From the NCBI GenBank assembly GCA_028140795.1, contig JAOIOW010000004.1, positions 1-64,000 on the forward strand: a stretch of 64,000 nt of DNA, given 5' to 3'. Below are positions 8,570 to 17,554 of this stretch, in pieces. The DNA is from Fidelibacterota bacterium. GTDB taxonomy: Bacteria > Fidelibacterota > Marinisomatia > Marinisomatales > Marinisomataceae. The stretch's first letter is position 1. Every line of letters begins with the position of its first letter. The notes under the pieces were generated by a model. It ran no database searches. It was given only the letters and a program-made list of their open reading frames with translations, and was not told the origin of the DNA. Position numbers and translations under genes: made by a program.

Positions 8570-9909
8570 TGAAAAAAGAAATTTTTCAAGAAATTTGCTC
8601 ACAAGTATTTAGTTCTTTAGAAAATAATGAACAATTAACTATTTATTTAGAAGGTGAGAACTCACAGTATTTTCGTTTTAATGATTCAAAGTTGCGTCAA
8701 AGTGGAATTATCGAAGATTATGCAGTGACTATTTCACTTTTTTCAGGTAAAAAATCACTTCAAGCTGCAACTACTGTATCTTTAGATATTGAAAGTTCTG
8801 TAAATAATTTAAGAAATGAAATTCATGCACTTAGAGATCCTTTATCTCTTATACCAGAAAATGAGTTTACAAGTTTTCCTGATAGCTTTGAATCCGTAGA
8901 AATGATCAAGTCTGGACAATTACCAGACAGAAATGAAATATTGGAAGCTTTAATGGATGTTATTACTAAAGATTATTTGACTGGAGTTTGGACTTCTGGC
9001 AAGATTTTTAGAGCATGTTCTACTTCAGAGGGTACAAATCATTGGTTTGAAAAAGATTCATTTATTTTTGACTTTTCTTTAATAGATGAAAAAGAAAATA
9101 TGGTAAAAGTTCTTTTTCCAGGAAGTTCTTGGGATAAAAATAAGTTTGATGCAGCATTCGAGGAAGCATCTAGTAAGCTGAAGCTCATGAATAAGCCAAA
9201 AATGGAGCTGAAGCCAGGAAAATACAGAGTATGGTTTGAACCAAATGCTGTAGCAGATTTTGTTGATATGTTTAATTGGAATGGAGTAAGTGAATCTTCG
9301 TTTAGAAACGGATCAAGTTGTTTATTAAAAATGAGAAATTCTGAGCAAAAATTATCACCTTTATTTTCCTTAAATGAATCTTTCTCTTCAAGAGCAACAG
9401 CTCCTTTTAACTCCAGAGGAGAGGTTTCAAAGGATGTAAATATTATTAATAAAGGTGAACTTAATAATACTTTAATTAACTCTAAAACTGCTTTAGAGTA
9501 CGGAATATCATCTAACTTTGCAGAAGAAGCTAATTCATGGGGCATGGGAGAATACATGAGATCACCTTTTATGGAGCCAGGAGACATTGATAAAGATGGT
9601 CGTTTGCAAAAATTAGGAACAGGTATTTTTATATCAAATATCCATTATCTTAATTGGAGTGATTCTCTCGGAGGGAGAATTACTGGTTTGACTAGATATG
9701 CGTGTTATTGGGTTGAAGATGGTAAAATGGTTGCCCCAATTAAAACAATGAGATTTGATGATTCGTTTTATAATTTTTTTGGAAGTAATTTAGAAGGCGT
9801 TGGAAAAGAGATTTTAGCACGACCAGTAATAGAAACTTATGACGGAAGAAATCCTGGAGAAACCACTTGTCCAGGTATACTGGTTAATGATTTTGAATTA
9901 ACTCTCTAA
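8569..9909 (+). CDS. tldE: TldE/PmbA subunit of TldD/E protease
   Basis: This is the non-catalytic partner of TldD (PmbA in E. coli), required for the peptide-degrading complex. The 446 residues align in character with the family: an N-terminal beta-rich domain, then KPGKYRVWFEPNAVADFVDMF, FNSRGEVSKDVNIINKGELNNTLINSKTA and the C-terminal GTGIFISNIHYLNW and MRFDDSFYNFFGS. The TldD HExxxH motif is absent, as expected. It overlaps tldD by one base (TAATG). The tRNA-Cys gene begins 30 nt after its stop. Confidence 0.92.
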   Translation: MKKEIFQEICSQVFSSLENNEQLTIYLEGENSQYFRFNDSKLRQSGIIEDYAVTISLFSGKKSLQAATTVSLDIESSVNNLRNEIHALRDPLSLIPENEFTSFPDSFESVEMIKSGQLPDRNEILEALMDVITKDYLTGVWTSGKIFRACSTSEGTNHWFEKDSFIFDFSLIDEKENMVKVLFPGSSWDKNKFDAAFEEASSKLKLMNKPKMELKPGKYRVWFEPNAVADFVDMFNWNGVSESSFRNGSSCLLKMRNSEQKLSPLFSLNESFSSRATAPFNSRGEVSKDVNIINKGELNNTLINSKTALEYGISSNFAEEANSWGMGEYMRSPFMEPGDIDKDGRLQKLGTGIFISNIHYLNWSDSLGGRITGLTRYACYWVEDGKMVAPIKTMRFDDSFYNFFGSNLEGVGKEILARPVIETYDGRNPGETTCPGILVNDFELTL

Positions 9910-9939
9910 ATCTCTATATTTCGACGCTATTTTAAAATT

Positions 9940-10013
9940 GGCGTCGTACCCAAGTGGTTTAAGGGACCGGTTTGCAAAACCGTTATTCGTCGGTTCGAAT
10001 CCGACCGACGCCT
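9940..10013 (+). tRNA. tRNA-Cys (GCA)
   Basis: A 74-nt cloverleaf. The acceptor stem is GGCGTCG/CGACGCC, the anticodon loop TTGCAAA gives anticodon GCA, and the T arm is GTCGG-TTCGAAT-CCGAC. The discriminator is T, and no complete CCA is encoded. The outermost base pair of the anticodon stem is a C-T mismatch. It forms a unit with the tRNA-Leu 9 nt downstream. Confidence 0.95.
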
Positions 10014-10022
10014 CAATGTGTT

Positions 10023-10108
10023 GCCCGGGTGGTGAAATTGGTAGACACAAGGGACTTAAAATCCCTCGGAGATAATACTCCGTGCCGGTTCGAGTCCGGC
10101 CCCGGGCA
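10023..10108 (+). tRNA. tRNA-Leu (UAA)
   Basis: An 86-nt class II tRNA. The acceptor stem is GCCCGGG/CCCGGGC, the anticodon stem-loop AGGGA-CTTAAAA-TCCCT gives anticodon TAA, there is a long variable arm, and the T arm is GCCGG-TTCGAGT-CCGGC. The 3' end is followed by CA rather than CCA. The next ORF starts 8 nt later. Confidence 0.96.
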
Positions 10109-10116
10109 CAAATCTT

Positions 10117-10869
10117 ATGAATCACTTTATTTTTTTTCATGGAGTAGGCATTCGCTCTCATTTCTGGCACATAATAGTACCAAAGCTTGAAGAAAAATCT
10201 ATAGAGTATTCACTCGTAGATTTAGACTTTTCTTCATTAGATAATGCATTTGAATCTTCAATACGGTCAGTTAAAGAAATTATGAAAAAGTATCCTGATA
10301 GAAACTTTGTACTCGTCGGACATAGTTTAGGAGGATTATTTGCAATTTATGTAGCTCAACAGCTTGGAGATGTAATTCATAAGTTAATTTTTGTTAATAC
10401 AGGTCTTGCACCAAAGAGAGTGGCTATGAAAGCGATGCAGCAGATGCAAATCAATCGTATATCAAAATTTATTAAAAAGATTGGAATGAGAATGCTTTTT
10501 AGTGGAAAGTTGCCTAAATGGTTGACCAGATCGCTTTATTTTACTGATAAAACACCTGAACATATAAAAATGGAATTGTCAAAACATAAAGTGCGTGAAA
10601 GTCGTGCATTTCTAATGGAGCATTTCAATTCAAAAAGTATATGGAATTCACATTTAGAGCGTATACATTTTAGCGGTCCTGATAATGTTCTTTCAGTATT
10701 TGGAAGCAAGGATAAAACTACCCCCAAGAGAGCATTTATGTATCTTGTTAAAAAACTTAATGCATCGTTTAGCATTTATCAGGGAAGTGGACATAATGAT
10801 ATTATTACTGCGCCTAAATACAATGATAAATTCGTTGAAGAGATAATTTTATTTGCTGATAATGTTTAA
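10117..10869 (+). CDS. Alpha/beta hydrolase
   Basis: A 250-residue alpha/beta-hydrolase fold protein of unknown substrate. HFIFFHGVGIRSHFW near the N-terminus supplies the HG oxyanion motif. VGHSLGGLFAIYVA (near residues 69-82) is the nucleophile elbow GxSxG. FGSKDKTTP carries the likely acidic residue, and GSGHNDI (near 230) the catalytic His. No signal peptide is seen, so it is probably cytosolic. The ATG lies 8 nt after tRNA-Leu with no Shine-Dalgarno, so the message probably comes from the tRNA transcript. Esterase or lipase-like activity is all that can be inferred. Confidence 0.85.
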   Translation: MNHFIFFHGVGIRSHFWHIIVPKLEEKSIEYSLVDLDFSSLDNAFESSIRSVKEIMKKYPDRNFVLVGHSLGGLFAIYVAQQLGDVIHKLIFVNTGLAPKRVAMKAMQQMQINRISKFIKKIGMRMLFSGKLPKWLTRSLYFTDKTPEHIKMELSKHKVRESRAFLMEHFNSKSIWNSHLERIHFSGPDNVLSVFGSKDKTTPKRAFMYLVKKLNASFSIYQGSGHNDIITAPKYNDKFVEEIILFADNV

Positions 10870-10947
10870 TTTAGCTAAATATGTTAAAGTGCTACTTTAA
10901 ATATAAATTTAAACACTATTATAATCATATAATCCTTGGATTGATAT

Positions 10948-11382
10948 GTGCAATTTACTAATATTGTTATAATGAGACCTTTCCATTTAGCCTTTCCGGT
11001 TACAGATTTGAAATCTACTAAATCCTTTTATGTAGATATATTAAAATGTGAAGTTGGAAGATCATCTAATGCATGGATTGACTTCAATATGTTTGGCCAT
11101 CAAGTAGTAGCTCATCTTGTAGATAAAAACAATCATCCAGCCTCAAATAGTGTTGATGGAGATGAGGTTCCTGCCTCTCATTTTGGAGTAGTATTAACCA
11201 TGTCCCAGTGGAAAGATTTAAAAAATCATTTACTAGAGCAAAAAATTCAGTTCATTATCGAGCCTAAAATTCGTTTTAAAGGTGAAGCAGGTGAGCAGGC
11301 TACAATGTTTTTTAAAGACCCTTCTGGAAATGCGCTTGAATTTAAGGCATTTAATGACGATAATCAGATCTTTGCAAAGTAA
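10948..11382 (+). CDS. VOC (glyoxalase/dioxygenase) superfamily protein
   Basis: A single-unit vicinal oxygen chelate protein of about 144 residues. RPFHLAFPVTDLKSTKSFYVDILKCEVG is the classic first beta-alpha-beta module. HFGVVLTMSQWKDLKNHL and FKDPSGNALEFKAF form the second, with the metal-ligand His and Glu positions preserved. These proteins bind a divalent metal and act on glyoxal adducts, aromatic diols or antibiotics; which one cannot be told from sequence. GTG 10948, with GGA about 8 nt upstream, is used as the start. ATG 10972 (protein beginning MRPFHLAF) is equally possible. Confidence 0.8.
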   Translation: MQFTNIVIMRPFHLAFPVTDLKSTKSFYVDILKCEVGRSSNAWIDFNMFGHQVVAHLVDKNNHPASNSVDGDEVPASHFGVVLTMSQWKDLKNHLLEQKIQFIIEPKIRFKGEAGEQATMFFKDPSGNALEFKAFNDDNQIFAK

Positions 11383-11396
11383 GGAGAATATGAGTA

Positions 11397-12098
11397 ATGG
11401 ATAAAACAGCAGTTGCGCACTGGGCGCCTGAAATTGGAGGTCAGTTTTGGTGGAATGGTGTATTCTTTGTTTTAATTTTTGTTCCATTTATGCTGTTTAT
11501 TGGTAAGAAATTATCTTCTAAGCAACGTGATTTTATGTTGTATGGAATGGGGGCCTATCAGCTAATAAAAGTATTTGCTGTTCAAATGTCCCATATTTTG
11601 TCAGATAATTATATTTTAGCGACTCATCTTCCTCTGCAATTATGTGGGATGTCAGGAATTCTTGCTGGAGTTGTAGTTTTTTATAGAAAGCAAATACTTT
11701 TCGAATTTTTATACTATTTTGGTATTGTAGGATTTATTCATTCGATTTTAACTCCAGAATTTACTGGAGGAACATCTTCTTGGAACATTTTTGATTATTA
11801 TGTTGGGCACTCAATGTTGCTAATTGTTCCAGCTTGGCTTATGATGTATTATGATCAACGACTAAGACATAATGCCTGGTGGACAAGCTTTATTTATTTA
11901 CAACTTCTTGTAGTGTTAGTTTCGCAGGCCAATTCTATCATAGGTAATGGTGCTAATTATATGTATTTAGCTAAGGCTCCAATAGCCGATAATCCATTAG
12001 TTTTACAAGACCCTTACCACATAATTGGTTTTGAAATTTTTGCAATTATTCATTTTTATGTTCTTGACGTTATAGCAAGGCGGATTTTCGATAAATGA
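11397..12098 (+). CDS. TIGR02206-like (YwaF/TMEM164-type) integral membrane protein
   Basis: A polytopic inner-membrane protein of 233 residues with about seven hydrophobic segments. The stretch HLPLQLCGMSGILAG and the later DYYVGHSMLLIVPAWLMMYYDQRLRH match my recollection of the TIGR02206/YwaF family, related to eukaryotic TMEM164, where a conserved His and Cys sit in the membrane. Bacterial function is unknown. GGAG lies 10 nt before ATG 11397. The stop overlaps the following CNNM gene by ATGA, suggesting co-translation. Confidence 0.75.
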   Translation: MDKTAVAHWAPEIGGQFWWNGVFFVLIFVPFMLFIGKKLSSKQRDFMLYGMGAYQLIKVFAVQMSHILSDNYILATHLPLQLCGMSGILAGVVVFYRKQILFEFLYYFGIVGFIHSILTPEFTGGTSSWNIFDYYVGHSMLLIVPAWLMMYYDQRLRHNAWWTSFIYLQLLVVLVSQANSIIGNGANYMYLAKAPIADNPLVLQDPYHIIGFEIFAIIHFYVLDVIARRIFDK

Positions 12099-13102
12099 CA
12101 CTACTCTTAGCATACTTCTTCTTGGCATTATTTTTATCTTTTTTATGCTCGCTACTTGAGGCAGTTCTGCTTTCTACGCCTGCGTCATATTCATCTATTT
12201 TATCCAAACAAAATGCTTCTCAAGGAGATCGCTTAGAACGTTTTAAAGAAAACATTAATCGTCCTCTTGCAGCAATTTTAACACTAAACACATTTGCTCA
12301 CACATTAGGTGCTGCCGGAGTTGGAGCTCAAACCTTAGAGCTGTATGGGGAAAGCTCTGTGGCTGTTGCCTCGGGAATTTTGACTTTATTGATATTAGTG
12401 TTTTCTGAAATTATCCCAAAAACCATTGGGAGCGTTTATTGGAGAGGGTTAATCGGTAATACAACGTTGATCATAGAAGTATTAATATTTTTTACATATC
12501 CATTAGTATTACTAGCAGAATATATCTCAAACTTCGGCGAAGATGAAGCTACTGTAACCAGAGAAGAAGTGATAGCAATGGCAGAAATGGGTGAAGATGA
12601 AGGTGTTCTTGAAGAACAGGAAACTGATATTATTGAAAACACTTTAAAACTTAAAGATGTTAAGGTGAAAGATATCATGACCCCTCGGTCTGTAATATTT
12701 GCGGTAAATAGCGATTTTACGGTTGGTCAAGTGCTTGAGGAGCATGAAACATTGGATTTCACCAGAATTCCCATTTTTGAAGGTAATTTGGACGCTATAA
12801 AGGGTATGGTTAATCGATATGAAATCATTAATCGTAAGGCTGAAGATCAGTTTAGTACAAGAATGCATGAAATTTCACAAGAAGTTCCATTTGTTAATGA
12901 AAACGACCCAATTGATAAGGTTTTGGAATTGTTTATAAAAAATCGTGATCATATGGCGTTAGTAAAGGATAATGATCATATCCTTACCGGATTAATCACC
13001 CTAGAGGATGCAATAGAAACCATTCTTGGGCAAGAAATTGTCGATGAACATGATTCAGTAGTTGATATGAGAGATTTGGCTGAATCAAAAGAGCAAGAAT
13101 AA
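12095..13102 (+). CDS. CNNM/CorB-type (DUF21 plus CBS pair) membrane protein
   Basis: A member of the hemolysin C/CorB/CNNM family, linked to magnesium and cobalt transport. An N-terminal DUF21 transmembrane domain of about 140 residues includes NTFAHTLGAAGVGAQ and VFSEIIPKTIGSVYW. It is followed by an acidic linker and two CBS motifs: VKDIMTPRSVIFAV (residues about 190-250) and a second ending in MALVKDNDHILTGLITLEDAIETILGQEI. At 335 residues it lacks the C-terminal CorC_HlyC domain found in longer paralogues. It starts within the stop of the preceding membrane protein (ATGA). Confidence 0.88.
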   Translation: MTLLLAYFFLALFLSFLCSLLEAVLLSTPASYSSILSKQNASQGDRLERFKENINRPLAAILTLNTFAHTLGAAGVGAQTLELYGESSVAVASGILTLLILVFSEIIPKTIGSVYWRGLIGNTTLIIEVLIFFTYPLVLLAEYISNFGEDEATVTREEVIAMAEMGEDEGVLEEQETDIIENTLKLKDVKVKDIMTPRSVIFAVNSDFTVGQVLEEHETLDFTRIPIFEGNLDAIKGMVNRYEIINRKAEDQFSTRMHEISQEVPFVNENDPIDKVLELFIKNRDHMALVKDNDHILTGLITLEDAIETILGQEIVDEHDSVVDMRDLAESKEQE

Positions 13103-13157
13103 ATAATTAATTAAATATTTGAGTTTTTAAAATCCTACATTAACTTCACCATCAGTT

Positions 13158-13688
13158 ATGGCAAAAAAACAAACATTTACATCAAAGCTAAGTAAGCAAG
13201 GCAGCAACTTTAAATATGTAAAACATATTAAGTCTGTCATTTCTGAAGATACTGGTCATACCAAGTTTTTAGAAAACATGGTCAGATTAGAAGAAAACGA
13301 AAATCTTGATCAGGCTTTGAAAAGAATGGAAGAAGAATCCAAACAAGTTCTATCGTTTGGAGAAGTTCTTGAAGAGGCGTCTACGGAAGAACAGCCTTCA
13401 GAAGAAGCTCTTGTAGAGGAAGCGCCGCCAGCAGAAGAAGAATCAAAAGAAGAAGCTCCTGCGGAAGAAGAATCAAAAGAAGAAGCTCCTGCGGAAGAAC
13501 CTACAGAAGAAGCACCAGCTGAAGAACAGCCTACAGAAGAAGCTCCTGTAGAGGAAGCGCCAGCAGAAGAAGAATCAAAAGAAGAAGCTCCTGCGGAAGA
13601 ACCTACAGAAGAAGCACCAGCTGAACAAGCTGAACCGGCAACTGAAGACGAATCAGCTGAACCAGCTGAAGAATCCTCCGATAAATAA
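13158..13688 (+). CDS. Hypothetical protein with Glu/Ala/Pro-rich repeat tail
   Basis: 176 residues. The first 60 or so are basic to mixed (MAKKQTFTSKLSKQGSNFKY...) and resemble no family I can name. From about residue 75 to the end the protein is a low-complexity E/A/P/S/T tail built from EEESKEEAPA and EEPTEEAPAE units. The tail is very acidic and probably disordered. No membrane segment or signal peptide is seen. It may be a small nucleic-acid or protein binding domain with an acidic tail, but that is inference. The tail repeats are near-identical at DNA level. tRNA-Ser(GGA) begins 5 nt after the stop. Confidence 0.75.
   Translation: MAKKQTFTSKLSKQGSNFKYVKHIKSVISEDTGHTKFLENMVRLEENENLDQALKRMEEESKQVLSFGEVLEEASTEEQPSEEALVEEAPPAEEESKEEAPAEEESKEEAPAEEPTEEAPAEEQPTEEAPVEEAPAEEESKEEAPAEEPTEEAPAEQAEPATEDESAEPAEESSDK
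13431..13625 (+). repeat. In-frame tandem repeats inside the acidic-tail gene
   Basis: A 30-nt unit coding EEESKEEAPA occurs at 13431-13460 and again at 13461-13490. A larger 63-nt block at 13461-13523 recurs at 13563-13625 with a single visible difference near its start. The periodicity is a multiple of three, so copy-number changes would keep the frame. Recent duplication or slippage explains it best. Confidence 0.85.
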
Positions 13689-13693
13689 TTTTT

Positions 13694-13778
13694 GGAGAGG
13701 TGGCCGAGTGGCTTAAGGCGCACGCTTGGAAAGCGTGTAGAACGCAAGTTCACGCAGGTTCGAATCCTGTCCTCTCCG
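13694..13778 (+). tRNA. tRNA-Ser (GGA)
   Basis: An 85-nt class II tRNA. The acceptor stem is GGAGAGG/CCTCTCC, the anticodon stem-loop CACGC-TTGGAAA-GCGTG gives anticodon GGA, and there is a long variable arm. The T arm is GCAGG-TTCGAAT-CCTGT, with a G-T closing pair. The discriminator is G and CCA is not encoded. Confidence 0.96.
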
Positions 13779-13794
13779 CAAAAAAAATACAAAA

Positions 13795-14606
<812 letters not shown>

Positions 14607-14615
14607 TATTTTGTA

Positions 14616-15071
14616 ATGAATTCCATTAAAAAAATCAAAACAATAGGTAATCTAGAATTTTTTACCGTCTCTGTAGATTCAAAAAAAGAAATACCTTTTA
14701 TAGATACTATGGTGTCTGCAGGGTTTCCTTCGCCGGCAGACGATTATTTAGATTTACCAATTGATTTAAACGAATATTTAGTAGAAAACAGCGCTGCAAC
14801 ATTTTATATCAGAGTTTCTGGTAATTCTATGCAAGACGAAGGAATTGATGATGGAGACCTGCTGGTAGTTGATCGATCAAAAAATCCTAAGAATAATGAT
14901 ATTGTCATTGGTGTATTGAACGGTGAATTCACCGTGAAAAAAATTCAAAAAACAAAAACCAAATTATTTATGGTTGCAGCAAATAAAGAGTATAAGAAAA
15001 TTGAAATTACTGAAGAGATGGATTTCTCTGTTTGGGGAGTTGTAACCTATGTCATCCACAAAACAAGATAG
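14616..15071 (+). CDS. umuD: UmuD-like SOS mutagenesis protein (S24 peptidase)
   Basis: UmuD is self-cleaved under RecA filament control to give UmuD', the partner of UmuC in translesion polymerase V. The 151 residues show the cleavage site Ala35-Gly36 in VSAGFPSPADDYLDL, the nucleophile Ser71 in VSGNSM and the general base Lys108 in GEFTVKKI. The Ser-Lys spacing of 37 and cleavage-site spacing match E. coli UmuD. It overlaps umuC by 23 bases. No clear LexA operator is seen in the 9-nt gap upstream, so control may come from further up. Confidence 0.92.
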   Translation: MNSIKKIKTIGNLEFFTVSVDSKKEIPFIDTMVSAGFPSPADDYLDLPIDLNEYLVENSAATFYIRVSGNSMQDEGIDDGDLLVVDRSKNPKNNDIVIGVLNGEFTVKKIQKTKTKLFMVAANKEYKKIEITEEMDFSVWGVVTYVIHKTR

Positions 15072-16326
15072 TTACATAGCTATTGTTGATTGTAACAACT
15101 TTTACGCTTCATGTGAGAGAGTTTTTAATCCTGCATTAAACAACAAACCTGTTATTGTTTTATCCAATAATGACGGATGTGTTATTGCGCGCTCACAGGA
15201 GGTAAAAGATTTAGGAATCCCTATGGGAATTCCAGTTTTTAAAATTAAACATCTTGTTGAGATTCATGACATCCAGATTTTTTCATCAAATTTTGCATTA
15301 TATGGGGATATCTCTAATAGAATTATGAATATCATTCGCTCAGGTAACTCTGAGATGGAGGTATATTCTATTGATGAAGCATTTGTCACTATTAATCCTC
15401 GCTATACAGATCCCATAGATTATGCTACAACACTTAGAAACAAGATTTATCAATGGACCGGAATACCGGTATCAATTGGAATAGGAAAAACCAAGACCTT
15501 AGCTAAAGTAGCCAACCATTTATCCAAAAGAGGTGTAGGAAAGAATAATGTTTGTTTAATTGATAGTACCAATGATCAGGATTTGTTGCAGAAAGTTAAA
15601 GTACACGACATCTGGGGAGTTGGAAGAAGAAAGCAAAAATTTTTGAAGATTAATGGCATTTATAATGCCTATGATTTGAAACAGGCTAATCCAGAGTGGA
15701 TTCAAAAACATATGACTATTATTAGCAGGCACACCGTAGATGAGTTGAATGGTAGGAAAAAAATAGAGTTAGAACGTGAATTTGCTACTAAAAAGAGTAT
15801 TTCAACTTCTAGGTCATTCTCTAGGATGATTTCTGATCTTAATACCTTGAGAAATGCTATTTCTTCGCACGCTTCTAGATCTGCTGAAAAGCTACGATCA
15901 CAAAATAGTTTTGTAAACTCGATTGGGGTATATTTATGTACTAATCGTTTCCGCGCTGATTTGCCTCAATATCGTCGTTATATCAACGTTCAGCTGCCTG
16001 TTGCTTTAAATGATACCAGTGGCATCATAAACGCTGCTTTAGAAGGATTATATGCGATTTATAAAAGTGGATATGAGTATAAGAAATGCGGAGTAATCTT
16101 AAATGACTTAGTACAAGCAAATGAGGTGCAACAATCACTGTTTTACAACCGTAGAGATAAGGATGAACGTATTAGCGCATCTATTGATCAAATTAATCAA
16201 GCTTTTGGGTCAGATACTATTAGATACGCTGTGCAAGGAGAGAATGAATCTTGGTCAATTAAAAGAGAAAAACTTTCCCCAAGCTACACCACAAATTGGA
16301 ACGAATTTTTAACATTGAAGGTTTAG
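15049..16326 (+). CDS. umuC: UmuC, Y-family DNA polymerase V catalytic subunit
   Basis: Error-prone translesion polymerase of the SOS response. 425 residues with IAIVDCNNFYASCERVFNP (first metal-site Asp), the catalytic YSIDEAF motif near residue 105, GIPVSIGIGKTKTLAKVANHLSK, and the UmuC-type C-terminal little-finger region with SISTSRSF. Length is the normal 420-425. It begins inside the end of umuD (23-base overlap), the standard umuDC arrangement. ATG 15049 adds about seven residues before the conserved IAIVD compared with E. coli UmuC. Confidence 0.95.
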   Translation: MSSTKQDSYIAIVDCNNFYASCERVFNPALNNKPVIVLSNNDGCVIARSQEVKDLGIPMGIPVFKIKHLVEIHDIQIFSSNFALYGDISNRIMNIIRSGNSEMEVYSIDEAFVTINPRYTDPIDYATTLRNKIYQWTGIPVSIGIGKTKTLAKVANHLSKRGVGKNNVCLIDSTNDQDLLQKVKVHDIWGVGRRKQKFLKINGIYNAYDLKQANPEWIQKHMTIISRHTVDELNGRKKIELEREFATKKSISTSRSFSRMISDLNTLRNAISSHASRSAEKLRSQNSFVNSIGVYLCTNRFRADLPQYRRYINVQLPVALNDTSGIINAALEGLYAIYKSGYEYKKCGVILNDLVQANEVQQSLFYNRRDKDERISASIDQINQAFGSDTIRYAVQGENESWSIKREKLSPSYTTNWNEFLTLKV

Positions 16327-16349
16327 TAAGCATATACTAAACTCTAAAA

Positions 16350-16814
16350 ATGAAGCACTATATCATAATACTAATATTGTTTAGTACTTTTTCTTTAGCT
16401 CAAGAAGCATCAACGGGAAACATCTTAGAAGATCATGATAAGGCAGTTAAAGGAATTCTATCAGATGAGATTAAAAAGCAAACTGAGATTATTAATAAGT
16501 CACTAGCAAAGCAAAGCAATGATGTATTATTTTCCCAAGCAGCCTATTCTTTTTTAGGAATAGTTGGAACTATCATTTTTGAAGCCAATAATGAGAGTAA
16601 CCCTGCAAACTTTATACCTATGGTTCTAGGGCATACTATTGTTCCAGTATTAGAGATGAGAGATATTAATAATAGCAATGAGCCTGAATCATTAAAAAAA
16701 ATGCGCAAAAGTAGGGTAAGAGTAAATAGCATGCTTGGTTCCGTTCCGATAGCAAAATGGATTATTGTTTCGCTAAGAATGCCAAAAGCGCTGTTTGATA
16801 GCATTTTCAAATGA
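16350..16814 (+). CDS. Hypothetical secreted protein
   Basis: 154 residues with a clear Sec signal peptide (MKHYIIILILFSTFSLAQ, cleavage likely after Ala-17 or Gln-18). A mature part of mixed alpha character follows, with one moderately hydrophobic stretch (FSQAAYSFLGIVGTIIF) and a basic segment SLKKMRKSRVRVNSM. I do not recognise a family. It overlaps the next gene by ATGA at 16811, so it may share a transcript with yjjX and umuDC. Confidence 0.7.
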   Translation: MKHYIIILILFSTFSLAQEASTGNILEDHDKAVKGILSDEIKKQTEIINKSLAKQSNDVLFSQAAYSFLGIVGTIIFEANNESNPANFIPMVLGHTIVPVLEMRDINNSNEPESLKKMRKSRVRVNSMLGSVPIAKWIIVSLRMPKALFDSIFK

Positions 16815-17329
16815 AAAAAGTACTTATAGCGTCAAGGAATCCAGTAAAAATCAATGCCACAAAAAAGGCTTTTGAAGAAGTCTTTACTGATCGTTTTGAA
16901 TTCGAAGGAGTGTCAGCCGATTCTTTGGTTTCAGATCAACCCATGTCAAATGATGAAACCTTAAAAGGGGCAACAAATCGACTTCAAAACATTCAACATC
17001 TTGAGGCTGATTATTTGGTTTCTATTGAGGGTGGAGTAGACTTGCTTGATAATAATTATGAAGCATTTGCATGGATCGTTATTTCAGATAAGCAAAAAAT
17101 TGGTAAAGCAAAAACAGCAACATTCCCATTGCCAATAAAAATTTCAAATCTTATCAAAGAAGGATATGAGCTTGGAGACGCTGATGATATAGTTTTTAAA
17201 CGCTCGAATTCAAAGCAAAAAAATGGAGCAGTTGGAATCCTTACAGATAATTTAATTAATAGAACTGATTATTATTCTCATGCAATTATTTTAGCATTAA
17301 TTCCTTTTACAAATACAAAACTTTATTAA
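16811..17329 (+). CDS. yjjX: Inosine/xanthosine triphosphatase (YjjX/DUF84 family)
   Basis: A house-cleaning phosphatase for non-canonical purine nucleotides (ITP/XTP), keeping them out of DNA and RNA. 172 residues. The N-terminal IASRNPVKINATKKAFEEVF, the DQPMSNDETLKGATNRL motif, the SIEGGVDL loop with the acidic metal-binding residue, and GAVGILTDNLINRTDYYSHAI are all typical. It overlaps the upstream secreted-protein gene by ATGA. Its proximity to umuDC puts mutagenesis and nucleotide-pool sanitation together, though this may be chance. Confidence 0.9.
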   Translation: MKKVLIASRNPVKINATKKAFEEVFTDRFEFEGVSADSLVSDQPMSNDETLKGATNRLQNIQHLEADYLVSIEGGVDLLDNNYEAFAWIVISDKQKIGKAKTATFPLPIKISNLIKEGYELGDADDIVFKRSNSKQKNGAVGILTDNLINRTDYYSHAIILALIPFTNTKLY

Positions 17330-17347
17330 AAGTTATTATATTCACCC

Positions 17348-17533
17348 ATGTTTAAAGTTCTTCACGAATTACGCACTAACACCAAAGAGTCTGGATTAAG
17401 ACAAGCAATTAAGATGATGTTTAAAAAATATGGTTGGAAAGTGGGCTTAGCCATATTTATGTATTATTTAATTAGAGATGTTACTCTTTATATAATTTTA
17501 CCTTATCTGATTATGAAAGGATTCTTTAGTTAG
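17348..17533 (+). CDS. Small single-pass membrane protein, hypothetical
   Basis: 61 residues. A basic N-terminal half (MFKVLHELRTNTKESGLRQAIKMMFKKYGWK) is followed by a hydrophobic region of about 30 residues to the end (VGLAIFMYYLI, YIILPYLIMKGFF). An N-in membrane orientation is likely by the positive-inside rule. No family is recognised. It sits 18 nt after yjjX and faces the convergent yceI gene. Confidence 0.6.
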   Translation: MFKVLHELRTNTKESGLRQAIKMMFKKYGWKVGLAIFMYYLIRDVTLYIILPYLIMKGFFS

Positions 17534-17554
17534 TGAAGTATTGTTATCAAAAAA

